This document shows positions 1 through 10,210 of a stretch of 64,000 nucleotides of DNA, piece by piece. Each line of letters starts with the position of its first letter. Position 1 is the first letter of the stretch. A program made the position numbers and the translations under genes. Where the stretch lies: the NCBI GenBank assembly GCA_006386115.1, contig VFIW01000039.1, forward strand, positions 62,001-126,000, written 5' to 3'. The DNA is from Globisporangium splendens (taxonomy: Eukaryota > Oomycota > Peronosporomycetes > Pythiales > Pythiaceae). The notes beneath the pieces are model-generated. The model was not told where the DNA came from. It worked only from the letters and a program-made list of their open reading frames with translations, and ran no database searches.

Positions 1-328
1 ACAAGCAAGCCAAGACAGAGAGAGAACGGACACGGAGGACGGAGCGACGAAGAACTCGAACCGTAGTGTGTGAGTAGTGTATGTTGAAACAGCGAAAATG
101 GACACTGATATGGATTAATGGAAGAGAACAAATTCTCCTTATCAGGCTCCAAAAGACGCAGAAGGACACAAGACTGTAGCATTCGTCAAAGACATTGTGG
201 CTGGCATCATGGATCCGGTATGCTGCTGCGTCTTGGATTTCCAGTCTCTGTATTTGTGTATCCATACATCACGAATTACCCCCACTCCCCTTCTAGTCCC
301 ACTATTGCAATTGAAAAAGGGCAGCGCG
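1..328 (+). other. 5' leader / upstream region of the kinase-PP2C gene
   Basis: No complete gene is seen. A very short upstream reading frame (ATG at 98, stop by 118) and a second ATG at 118 precede the real start at 329. A short open stretch at about 139-216 reads ..KTVAFVKDIVAGIMDP and is followed by a good donor (GTATGC, 217). It could be an orphan exon; see findings. Confidence 0.4.
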
Positions 329-3300
329 ATGAGGAGCACCGTGGGTCGGCTGGAGCTGTGGCTGCTGCTGTGCCTCGCGCTCATCGTCCGCGTGGACGCG
401 ACGCAGGAGCAGATCGCGGCGGCGCAGGCGCGCAAGCTCCTCGCGGACCGCGCGTGGTTCAGCCAGATCGCGCGCATCAAAGCGGACGGCAGTGCACGCG
501 CATCACCACCCGCCGACGCGACTGTGTGCGCGTCCGACGATGCCGGTGACGATGTCGGTGACGCTGCGTGTCTGGCCGTCACGGAGCGGCTCCAACCTGG
601 CGCGACTGTCGAGGGCTACGAGCTGGTGGAGCGGACAGCGCTCTTAGGTGTCTGTAATCAGCCATCCTCGGGCTCGGGGCATGCGGATAAAGGCGGCAGC
701 AGCGGCGAAGTTGATCATCTTCCTGTTCCCAGCCAAAGCGACGCACTGGAGCTCCTCTCACCCCCTCTATTCGATCGCGAAGCAACGGACGACGCTAGCA
801 GTGAGGAAAGCAACGAAGAAGACACAGAAAGAGAGGTCGTTGATGACGTGGTGGACGACAATGGCAGCCAAGCTGACGCTGCGCGGCGTGTGTGTCCACT
901 GCCACTTGGCTCCAGTGCGGATGGAAATGCACAGGTAGTCGCTCCGACGACATCCCAAAGTACCGGACTTGTGGATGGCCCCACGTTGGAGTATCAGGTA
1001 TGATTTACTGCCTGGTAGACGGTGGAAACCTTTGCTAACCATACTTACGCATTGCATATGACACAGTGTGTTCTGGAAGACGTCGGGTTCATTTACGTGA
1101 ACGCGAACTACCGCCTGAACACGAAATTCGACGCTGGCAGTCACGGCGAAGTCTGGAAAGCGACGGCGCGGCATCGACGCAACACCGATGAGCATTTCAT
1201 CCTCAAGCGCCTTTTTCTCAATCTCGGTGAGCAAATGGTGCAAATGGGGCTCCGCGAGGCGCATTTCGGGCGCCTCCTGGCGTCGGAGCCGCACGTCACG
1301 CGGTTCGTCGAGTACTTCTTTCGACCTGTCGCTGCTGCCACCACATCAACAGAGGAGAATCGCGATGAACAAGCGGAAAATACCCCGGTGCAGGAGCTCT
1401 GGCTCGTGTTCTACGACGAAGGCATCTCGCTTCGCCACTACTTGTACTCCAAGAAGCGCGTCGCAGGACACGCGGGCGTGATCTTCGAGCCGTCGCTCTT
1501 CTGGCGGAAGCTGCGCACAGACGCGAATGGCGAGCACGTGTTCAGGGAAATCATGCGGCAACTGCTGCAGGGGGTCGCAGCACTGCACGCGCGCGGTATC
1601 ACGCATCGCGACATCAAACCGTCCAATATCCTTGTCAACATTGAGAACAGCAACGACTCGGTGCCGATCGTCAAGCTCGCGGATTTCGGCTCGGCCGTCG
1701 ACGACTTCACGCTTCGCCATCTGTACCCGCGAGATCGTGGACCAAGCCAAGCCGAAGAAACGCGCGAGTATCAGCCGCCCGAGGTGCTCTTCCACGAACT
1801 TGGGCAGCCCTACGACTATGCGTCGCCGTTCTCATACGACCTCTGGTCCGTCGGTGTCGTATTTCTCGAGATGCTGCTCGGCTCGCCACAAGTGTTTATG
1901 ATCTCGCCGCGCGCACGCGCCAAATTGGACGCCAAGCTACGCGGCAAAGACGAAGCCACCAAGGTGAAAAGCTACCTGCTGCATGTGCTGACGCAAGAAT
2001 TCTGCATTTTCCAGCCACCACCACACCAATTGCGCGCACTCTGGCAGAACTACGCCGTGTCGAGCGATGGATGCAACTTTGGCGCGTTCAATCTGACGAT
2101 CATCAACCGCGATCCGCTGCGGAAGGGACTCGAGGCGCCCTGGGGGATCGATCTGATGTGGAAGTTGCTGCAGTGGCACCCTTCGCAGCGGATTCCAGCA
2201 GCCCAGGCGCTCGAGCACGCGTTTTTCAAAGGCGCGTACGTGTGCAAGAAATCCGGACGAGGCTTCGCGACGCAGCAAGAACTGGCGATGCATGAAGCGT
2301 ACCTCGCGGTGCAGGAAGCACGCGACAACGAAATGGCTTTCGTGGTGCGTGAGAAATACGAACTGCCGTCGGAGTTCACGTGTCCACATTGCCACCGCCA
2401 CTTTTCAACAGTGGCCTCATGCGAACAGCATCTGCACGCGCGAAAACACGACGTCGCGGCGCACACGCATTTCTGCCATTTTGACGCGCATCGGTTGAAA
2501 GACGCCGTCATGAAGGAAACCGAAGAGTACATCCACAACTTGCAATGCGCTCCTTCAAAGGATTCTGCTTGCGATAGCAACGTGTCGAAGCTTCCGATGG
2601 GCATGGCGCTTTTCCAAGGCCGAAAAAAGTACATGGAGGATTTCTTGCTGGTGCAGAAGGCAAACGCTGAGCTTGGGTTCGAGCTGTACGCTGTCTCCGA
2701 CGGACATTTGGGCACGCGCGCCGCCGCATTCGTAATCAATAACCTCATGCGGATTGCATCCAAACATTTCGCAGCGCTTCCGACCATTACACCAGACGCT
2801 GATGACGGTGCAAAAGTAAAGGCTGAGCGCGAGTTCGCCGAGCAAGTCGCGCTGCGACAGACTTTTCTGGAGCTCCAGGACGGCTTTCTCGCGGAAATCG
2901 GATCCACCGACGCTAACGATCAAGCGGATTTCTCGGGGTGCACACTCACCGTCGTGCTGTACTTTCGCGAGCAGCGGCGGCTCGTCAGCGCGAATGTCGG
3001 GGACTCGCGCGCCATCGCCATCTTTGCGGACGAGGACAAGGAAAGCGATGCATCCTCCTGGATCGTGCCGCTTTCGATGGACCACTGGCCGCATGTAGAC
3101 GAAGAGCGCACTCGCATCGAGTCCAGCGGCGGGTTCGTGAGTTTTGCGGGTCTCTGGCGCGTCGTCGGGCAGCTCGCAGTGTCGCGAAGCATCGGCGACC
3201 AGCACTTGCGGCAGTACGTGGCGGCCGAACCGTCCGTCTTCCACACAAAGACCACATCCGATGGGATGCTCGTCGTGGCCAGCGACGGACTGTGGGAAAC

Positions 3301-3484
3301 AATGACAAACGAAGATGTGCAGCGGTTCGTACGCGAGCAGAGAACAAAGGCGGGAAAGGACGAGAGACCACTCAGCAGCACGGAGCTGGAGGACATGGCT
3401 CAGGACCTCGTGATCGAAGGCTACGTGCGCGGCAGTCAGGACAACATAGCGTTAACTCTCGTGGAACTCGGAACAGAAAGGTAA
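329..3484 (+). CDS. Secreted or ER-directed protein kinase / C2H2 finger / PP2C phosphatase fusion
   Basis: Two exons, 329..997 and 1067..3484, joined at phase 0 across a 69-nt GT-AG intron; 1028 aa. The ATG at 329 gives a hydrophobic N-terminus (WLLLCLALIVRV) that looks like a signal peptide or signal anchor. Residues about 245-610 form a Ser/Thr kinase: GSHGEVWKA loop, catalytic Lys in FILKRL, HRDIKPSN near 403, DFG near 429, and YQPPEV in place of APE. A C2H2 zinc finger (CPHCHRHF..H..H) lies near 660. Residues about 734-1028 are a PP2C phosphatase with KKYMEDF, SDGHLG (DGHGG variant), NVGDSRA, SRSIGD, ASDGLWE and QDNIA, so the metal-binding Asp residues are kept. Kinase-PP2C fusions are known in plants and protists; substrate and pathway are unknown. 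The signal peptide raises the question of topology: the catalytic domains would be luminal or extracellular unless the segment acts as an anchor. Confidence 0.88.
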
Positions 3485-3556
3485 ACGAGGGTTTTGCTTT
3501 TTATTCTATGGACTGTTTTGAGGGTATCTCTATCCTAAGACGCACAAAGTGAACCA

Positions 3557-4495
3557 TTATGCGCTGTCACCATGGCGCTTGGCCTGCTGACCGTACTGGA
3601 ACAGCACCTTGGTGACCTTGCCGATCGACGGAACGAGGACGTCCGCGTCTGCAGCGAGATCTTCCAGGGAGGACGCGCCGCCGAGCACGCCAATGGAGAG
3701 GCCGCAGCCGGCATTGCGACCGAGCATCATGTCCGTGGACGTGTCGCCGACCATGATCGTGTTGTGCGGCTGCACGCCAAGATCTCTGCAGAGCGTCCAG
3801 ATCTGCTCAGCCGCTGGCTTCGCGGGCAAACCGTCGTCACCACACGCGAGTGCATCGACCATGTGGCTGAGCCCCAAGTGCTTGAGCGTGTCGATGGTCG
3901 GCTGTCGGTCGTCCGTCGTGCACACGGCGATCTTCATGTCCATGTGCTTGATCGTGCGGAAGAGCGCGCCGATGTCGGCGAGCGGTCGACTCGTGGTCAC
4001 GGGGTCGGGCATGGACCAGCACTGCTTGATCACTGCTTCCGCCTTGTTGGTCGTCATACCTTCGGTCACGAGCACCTTGACCGCGAGCTTGTAGAGTTCG
4101 CTCATGGGCGTGCAGCAGAGCGCACCTTTGCTGCGGATCGAGCGGCGGATCCAGTCGTAGCCCATGGCGTCGAAGAGCTTCTCGCGCACGGGGAGACTCG
4201 TGGTCATCTCGACTTTCCACGCCTGGGACTCGACCCAGCCGCCCCACATGAGGTTGAAATCGATGAGCGTGCCGTCCTTGTCGAAGACCACGAGCGACGG
4301 ATCGCAGCGCGGTGGACGCGAGAAGTGGCGCGCGTGCGTGGCACCAGCAACAGCGGGACTGCAGACAGCGGAGTGTGGACGCGCGTGGAGCAGCGCACTG
4401 GCGGCGGCACGGTGGACAGAGCGGAAGGTGGACGTGGAGGCCATGGTGCTTGGCAGGGAGGACGGCAAATGCGGAAATGACAACTCCGATGCCAT
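3557..4495 (-). CDS. HAD-superfamily phosphatase (phosphoglycolate phosphatase-like), mitochondrial
   Basis: Single exon, 312 aa. The ATG at 4495 sits in a strong GCCGCCATGG context; a second ATG at 4444 starts an Arg/Ser/Ala-rich segment (TFRSVHRAAASALLHARP) typical of a mitochondrial presequence. HAD motifs are in order: DKDGTLID (motif I, nucleophile Asp and acid Asp), VCTTDD (motif II Thr), a Lys in LPAKPAAE (motif III), and VGDTSTDM (motif IV). The helical cap between motifs I and II fits the Gph/PGP-type C1 cap. It probably hydrolyses a small phospho-metabolite such as 2-phosphoglycolate; the exact substrate is not determined. It converges with the kinase-PP2C gene, with only about 70 nt between the stop codons. 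Confidence 0.85.
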   Translation of the reverse strand: MASELSFPHLPSSLPSTMASTSTFRSVHRAAASALLHARPHSAVCSPAVAGATHARHFSRPPRCDPSLVVFDKDGTLIDFNLMWGGWVESQAWKVEMTTSLPVREKLFDAMGYDWIRRSIRSKGALCCTPMSELYKLAVKVLVTEGMTTNKAEAVIKQCWSMPDPVTTSRPLADIGALFRTIKHMDMKIAVCTTDDRQPTIDTLKHLGLSHMVDALACGDDGLPAKPAAEQIWTLCRDLGVQPHNTIMVGDTSTDMMLGRNAGCGLSIGVLGGASSLEDLAADADVLVPSIGKVTKVLFQYGQQAKRHGDSA

Positions 4496-5343
4496 GGCGG
4501 CGAGCGTAGCTCTTCATTGTCGTCGCTGTCAACATGGCAAAGTAACCGAGTCGGTTACATTTGACTCGTGCCACCGAGTATGAACGCAGAGATTCATTTT
4601 CTGGTCTCAAGTTGCAGTTGCCTATTTATAGCCTCGAGATCTGAGTGTGTCCAACCGACTGGCACACTTAATGTCACCGACAGGAAGCACTTCTGCAGCC
4701 ACCAAAGCTTCGTCACAGCCCAGCTGTACGCGGGTAGGGGAAGCGACCAACCAATCAGAAGACAGGATGCGAGTAGTGACATCTAAGTGCGCAGCAGCCA
4801 GGCCGCACTTAATCCTGCGACACGCAATAATCCAATAATCGCCCCTCCTCCACAGCCATTTGGGGCATCAGCACGCGGTGCAATGTGGAAATGGAAGCCA
4901 TCATTTCGCGGCGCGCGACGCCATCAGTGGATGCAGCAGCGCGCTGCCTGCAGATGCATATGGACTGCAGATCTCTGCAGCTGGTCCAATGCTCATGTAT
5001 GCGATACGCGGACGTATTTTGCGCATGCGAGGGAGTGTGACCGTCGTCTGTCGTCTGCTCATTCACGATGCTCCGGTGAGATGCAAGCGTGATTGCGGCG
5101 GCGACGGCGACAGCATGCACTCAGAGATGAGAGACAAGCGCGTGATCGTGTTGGTGGAAGCCTGCATGCATGACACGGATCATGACAATGGCAATGAGTG
5201 GGGATTGCAGCTGGAGTCTGCTGCTATTTTTGTGCGGATGGCTAAATGTAGCCATGTGCGTGACTGAGCAGCTCCGTCTTCGAAGACGAGGAGACTGACA
5301 CATGCCAGTCGCGGCTGCTGTGCTCTACGGAAGACCTTGGTGA
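4496..5343. other. Intergenic; upstream region of the HAD and histone-doublet genes
   Basis: No supportable gene. It separates the divergent HAD gene and histone-doublet locus. An initiator-like GCTCATTCACG occurs near 5056, followed by ATGCTCCG and a strong donor GTGAGA. This could be the promoter and a tiny first exon of the histone-doublet gene, but I cannot prove the splice. Confidence 0.35.
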
Positions 5344-7517
5344 TTGCGCGTGAGAGTAGAGCTGCTGGAGAAAACGCAGGAGTACGACAAGCGCGTGCGT
5401 GCGCTGCGCAAGCGACTCACGCTCGACTTTCGACCGCTCAAAGACACGCTCTCGAAGGGACTCGAAGTGCTCATTGACGTACGTCTCGTACATGCTGAGC
5501 TTGCCCACTGCTATCGAGATGAGCATGGATACTCACCACTCGTACTGCATGAATTGCGTGTGAGCACAGCCGGAGGCCGCAGTGTACTGCACCGCGACGG
5601 TCGAAGCATTCTGCGATGCGCTCTTCAACGCGATCATCAAGGACCTCCACGAAGAAACAGCCACGGGGATCGCTCCACTGGTATGCCATAGCAAAGAGCA
5701 TCCCTCAGATTGTTGGAGAATGCCCTACTCACTGCTGCTTGATTGGATGCAGGACACGAAAATCACAGTGTACCACATCCAGGTGGCGCTGCGGAGCCAT
5801 GCGGATTTCGCGCAGCTCCTCGAAAGCGTCGAGAGCGCGGCGTTGGTGCTCGAATACTTTCTCGATGACACCACATCGAAAGCACTCTACGACCGCCATT
5901 TGATCGCGACACGAGACGCCAAGCACCTGCGCGCTGCCACCGACGACTCAACGGGCGAAGAAGAGCTGATCCGCATGCACGAGCGTACGCGCGCCGAGTG
6001 GTAGAAGCGCGAGGACGACCCGTTCAGCGAAGTGGACTTTGCGATGGTGCTCAAGTGCGTGCACCCGGCGTTCACGCTCTCGTACAACGCGACGATTCTG
6101 CTCAGCGCCGTGATCCGCAAGCTGCTGAACGAGGTGTGCGACCTCGCGCAGATCGAGCTCGTGCAGCGTCGCATGCCGCCGGAATTGTACCTCGAAGACA
6201 TCGAGATGCCATTATTACGGATCTTCCACGTAGGCGACACCATGGGCAAGCAGATCGCCAAGACCGGTCTCGACTGCCTCGAGCGGTTCCGATTGCGCTC
6301 GCGGAAAGGCACGACGCTCACGATTCGCTTCCGCGTGTTCCCAGGCGCAAATGCTGCCCAGAATTTCCGCATCACGTCTCAGCATATGCTCAATAACGTG
6401 GCTAGAGAGACATTGTTCGCGCAGTTGGTGCCGCAAATGTGCAAGAAATGCCACGTCGACGCAGCGGCCATGGCTGCGATTTATCGTGGCCATCAGGTGG
6501 AGCTGCTGAGCTCGCCGCAGACGCTGTCGATGCCCACGGGCGCCATCGTGTACCTCGTGGCGAAGAAATGGTGGGACCACACGCGCCGCAACGAAGCGCG
6601 ACGAGGGCTACTGTCGTCGCTGCAGCCGCAAGACGCGCAGATGAAGTCACTGGTAGAGACCACCGAGTCGAAAGTGAAGAAGGAGATCCAAGTATCTCCT
6701 GCAGCAGGTGTCAGCAACCACCTGTACGGACTTCAGCTAGGCATGCCAGTGATGCGAAGAGACGACAGCTTGGACGCGAAGCGCATGAAGCAGCAGTCGA
6801 ACAACTCCAACAGCACGAGTAGTCTGCAGAGCGTCGCGAGTACTACTAGCAGCAGTAGTAGTATTGCGGTAAGCCCCATTCGCAGCACTAATACTCAAGC
6901 GAAGGCACTGACGGAGATCAAAGAGCGGAGCGTTTTCGACAAGGACGACCCATCGTCGTATGCATCTGCTGACGCCAGCGAAGACAGTCTCTCACTGTTG
7001 CTCAAGACGCGCGCTCAGAATGGCATGACGATGCCGCAAGCCCATGCTGTAAAACCTCCATACGCTCGCCAAGGTAGCAGTGACAACAACGTCATGGAAG
7101 ACAGCGAGCGCGACGCGCTCTCAGAAATGGAACTGCGCCTTCAGCCACCACAACGGCAGAAAAATGCAGTGTCCGTGAAGACGCTCGCCACAAAGAACGC
7201 ACAGCTCATAGCGACTCTGGACGACGCGTGGCTGGGGTTTGCAGCCATTTCAGGCGGCGTGCGCAGCATGAACGACAAAGTGGCCAAGTGGAAGAGCGTT
7301 GCGGCGGAGAGCGAGCCGCAACAGGAGCAACTTCGGAGTGAGATGGTGACAACGGCGGCAGCAGCAGCAGTGAACGCCAAAGAGCTAGACGAGCTGGAGG
7401 ACGAGCTCCGCGCGCTTGGACAAGACGGAGGAGCTGGTGGCGCAGACGCTTGCGGCCAAGGCGCTCGTGGCGGAGCTCGTGGATCAAGTGCGACACCTGC
7501 GGCTGCATGGTCAATAA
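5344..7517 (+). pseudogene. Histone-fold doublet (H2A-like + H2B-like) with ubiquitin-like domain, broken
   Basis: Exons supported at 5344..5478, 5570..5680 and 5753 onward, both introns (91 and 72 nt) GT-AG and phase 0. The 5' start is unresolved: a TGA lies just before 5344 and no ATG is in frame. The first part matches histone H2A: LKDTLSKG, AVYCTATVEAFCDAL (helix 2) and KITVYHIQVALR (H2A: RIIPRHLQLAIR). After a linker comes an H2B-like fold: VLKCVHP (H2B: VLKQVHP), LLSAVIRKLLNEVCDLA (helix 2) and FHVGDTMGKQIAKTGLDCL, like the H2B helix C. Next is a beta-grasp/ubiquitin-like segment (LTIRFRVFPG .. IYRGHQVEL .. GAIVYLVAK), then a Ser-rich region and a coiled coil. Two lesions: TAG at 6002-6004 in the linker, and an apparent 2-nt deletion near 7415 relative to the duplicate copy, after which the coiled coil continues in another frame to TAA at 7515. 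Classed as a pseudogene, although the long ORF 6032-7582 is otherwise intact. Confidence 0.7.
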
Positions 7518-7786
7518 AAAAGAAACTGATCATGATCGTCGGAATCAGATTGTTGATGCCGTTCAATTTAGTACCCTTCTAATACAGGTATTGGACACAA
7601 AAAGTATGGAACTGGTATCTCGAATTTTGTTCCTCTTTTGAGAGCAACTTCAAATCACACATCGCAATTTGTGTGAGCCAGCTGTTGAAATTGTGACGAC
7701 CAAATTGCGCCGGTTTTCTCCTGTTGCACAATGAGAGGACTGCACAAGCAAAACAACGGTGGCTTCTGCTCATTTCGTGTTTCACC

Positions 7787-8707
7787 ATGAGCGAACGAGA
7801 CGACAGCGACACCCCGCGCGCAGTCGCGAGGACGCCTCCGCTGAGGAAGCAGAAGCGACTGCCATTTCACGGCCGAGGCGCAGGCTTCACGAGGAAGGAA
7901 GTGGTTTCCATGCTGCGCGTTGTGAAGGAGATGCTGCCAGTTAGCAGTGAGGACTGGGACGACGTCCATCGCGCGCACAGCGCTACTTATCGCGAGGTCT
8001 CGCGAACGGCTGACTCGCTGCGACGCAAGTTTCTTGCTCTGTGTCGCGCCACAACAGGGAGTGGCGCGTCTTGTTCGAATGAGGTTCGCGAAGCGAAGCG
8101 CATCCGGCAGTTCATTTTACAGCGTGCTGATGTCGCTGATGGCGAGAGTAAGGGCAATGCTGCGGTGCTGTCTGCGTTTGAGGACGAAGAGAGCGACTCG
8201 AACGCTTTGACGAGGAGTCCAGTAGCCGCAGAAGGCACCTGCACGCCAATCGATGACGCTACGGCTTCGACAAATAATCTCCTTCATCGTCCACAGCGCA
8301 GTGCTACGAACGTCGACATTGAGGAGAGCGACCCGAACGTCCCAACACGTACTCAAACAAGCACAGAGGATGCTCGCGCACCGATCAGCAACGCTACTGC
8401 TCCGATATCTAGTCTCCCTATTCCTTTAATTCCCAGCGCAGTGAACACCGACATAGTGGAGCTTCTTAAAATGCAGATTCTGGCAAGTCACGAAGAAGAG
8501 CGCAGGCGGCGCGAAGCGGACGAGCTGTGGAGACAAGAGGTTCGCGAGATGCGAGAGCAGGAGCGAGCTGAGGAGCGCGAGCGGCGGGCAGAAGAGCGTC
8601 GCGAACGCGAGTTGGAGCGCCAAGAAGAGCGAAAGTGGCGCGAAGAAGCAGCGCGCCGCCACGAGCAGCTGATAGAGGCGATTATGCTTTTGATTGCGAA
8701 AAAATAA
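7787..8707 (+). CDS. DUF6818-type Myb/SANT-like protein with charged coiled coil
   Basis: Single exon, 306 aa from the ATG at 7787. Residues about 30-110 (GFTRKEVVSMLRVV .. DWDDVHRAH .. DSLRRKFLAL .. AKRIRQFI) match the DUF6818 domain that is amplified in oomycete genomes. The domain looks like a Myb/SANT-type DNA-binding fold. The middle is Ser/Thr-rich. The C-terminus (about 230-306) is a long Glu/Arg helix (EERRRREADELWRQEV..) suited to dimerisation. These genes are multicopy and often near repeats, so it may derive from a mobile element. It lies between the two copies of the histone-doublet sequence and beside a transposase relic, which fits a rearranged segment. Function unknown. Confidence 0.72.
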   Translation: MSERDDSDTPRAVARTPPLRKQKRLPFHGRGAGFTRKEVVSMLRVVKEMLPVSSEDWDDVHRAHSATYREVSRTADSLRRKFLALCRATTGSGASCSNEVREAKRIRQFILQRADVADGESKGNAAVLSAFEDEESDSNALTRSPVAAEGTCTPIDDATASTNNLLHRPQRSATNVDIEESDPNVPTRTQTSTEDARAPISNATAPISSLPIPLIPSAVNTDIVELLKMQILASHEEERRRREADELWRQEVREMREQERAEERERRAEERRERELERQEERKWREEAARRHEQLIEAIMLLIAKK

Positions 8708-8859
8708 GTCGATTTGATTAACTTGACCCCCTCCCGAAATTGGGGTACCTTACGACATAAATTTCATTTCCTACGCTCAAGCAACCTTAACCAGCACTTT
8801 TTATGGTTTGTGCGAGGTTGCAGGAACGACGGGCGACAATATTTTGGACATTTTCAAAG

Positions 8860-9235
8860 AAGAGAGAGAGAACACACGCCGAAGAAGCTCACTGCCGACA
8901 AGATCGCCAAGCAAGCCGTGCGCGCGGCTGCTGTGGAGCGTATTCTCACAGCCTTCCGAGAAGGTGAAGACTGGCGAGTCGCTGCCATCCACAACGACGT
9001 CCCCTGCAGCACGGCGCTTTGATTCGTGAAGCAGAATGGCGTCCCGCCAAAGTGTGGCGGCGTGCGCGAGTCCACTCTGAAAATGACCGACCAGGTCGTA
9101 GCGAAGCTGACAGAGTATGTCGCGGAAGGCGGGAAATGACTCGGAGCGATATGCGCGATCGCCTGCAGAGCGATCTTGGTGTTGACGTCAGTAGGTCAGC
9201 CGTTCACCGAACACTACGAAGCTTGGAGCACACGA
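8860..9235 (+). mobile_element. Tc1/mariner-like transposase N-terminal relic
   Basis: Only the two helix-turn-helix modules remain. The first reads VERILTAFREGEDWRVAA and then PCSTAL, interrupted by a TGA at 9020-9022, and continues as FVKQNGVPPKCGGVRES. The second, after a frame change near 9130, reads MRDRLQSDLGVDVSRSAVHRTL, typical of the paired-like domain of Tc1-type transposases. No DDE catalytic domain follows; the sequence runs straight into the duplicated tail of the histone-doublet gene. The element is dead. Confidence 0.65.
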
Positions 9236-9299
9236 CAAGAGATCCGCGTTTAGCACCGCCAGTGAGCAACAGCGGGAACAATCGACCACATGAGTCGCC

Positions 9300-10210
9300 G
9301 CCTGAATCTCCTTCTTCTCTGCGACAGTACGAAAGCGCGGACGCGACGCGCATGCAACTGCAATCGACCAGTTCCAACGGCACGAGCAGTTGTTTGCAGA
9401 ACGTCATGGTCGCTCTGAGCAGCAGCACCAGCAGCAGTGGTTCGGGAAGTCCGAGCCGCAGCATCTCTGATCCGCCTCCCTCTGTCGCTGACCCTGTCGT
9501 GCGATCAGGAATGAGAGAGCGGCACGTTCACGACGAGGACGGCGCACGTCACGCGGCTGTCGGCGCCAGCGAACGGCGGGACAGCATGTCGATGCCGCAA
9601 CTCCACGTCCAGAGATTTCAGGAAGCTCGCCACAACACTAGCGACGACAACTTCTGTGAAGAATGCGAGCGTCAATCACACTCATAAATGTGCATGCACC
9701 TTCATCCGCCGCAGAGACGACAGAGCGTAGTGTCTGTGAAGACGCTCGCCACGATGAACGCGCAGCTCATGGCCACATCATACAACCATGGCCACATTAT
9801 ACAATGTGTGGCTGGATCATGCAACCATTTCAGCTGTGGCACGCAGCATGAATGAATGAGAGGATGACCAAGTGGCGGAGAACGAGGCAGCGCAGCGACT
9901 TCGGAATGAGAGCACGGGAGCAGCCGCAGCGACAGCGGTGAGTGCAGAAGAGCTGGAGGATCTGGAGAGCGAGCTCCGCACGCGTCTGGAGAGAACGGAG
10001 GAGGTCTTGGCGCAGACGCTCGCGGCCAAGGCGCTCACGGCGGAGCTAGTGAGCCAAGTGCGGGAGGTGAATGCGGTGCTCGCTAATTTAGAGGTTGATG
10101 TTGCGACTGTATCATACTCATTGAAATACCGGTTTGAGAAAGTATCCACTCGGTCTGTCATCGGTATTTTCCATTGCGATCTCTGTTCAAGAATCGCTGG
10201 ATTTTTTTAA
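9300..10210 (+). pseudogene. Decayed duplicate of the histone-doublet gene 3' part
   Basis: The sequence matches the Ser-rich and coiled-coil tail of the gene at 5344-7517. Matching pairs include SSNGTSSCLQNVM with NSNSTSSLQSVAS, SMSMPQ with NGMTMPQ, the near-identical nucleotides encoding VSVKTLAT (7175 and 9735), and EELEDLESELRTRLERTEE with the disrupted parent tail. The histone folds and ubiquitin-like domain are absent, stops interrupt the middle (after 9687), and an open frame (9872-10210) keeps the coiled coil in its original phase. It shows that the parent lost 2 nt near 7415. Confidence 0.7.

Noticed and set aside
3572..4480. 302-aa plus-strand ORF opposite the HAD phosphatase
   Set aside because: The minus strand holds all four HAD motifs; the plus frame has no domain.
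5242..5526. Minus-strand ORF (94 aa) at the start of the histone-doublet locus
   Set aside because: Plausible helical sequence, but the plus strand has phase-matched introns and a histone fold continuing downstream.
5344..6330. NF-Y/CBF-type transcription factor as explanation for the histone folds
   Set aside because: ITVYHIQVALR and VLKCVHP match core histones H2A and H2B specifically, and the H2B helix C is present; NF-Y subunits lack these.
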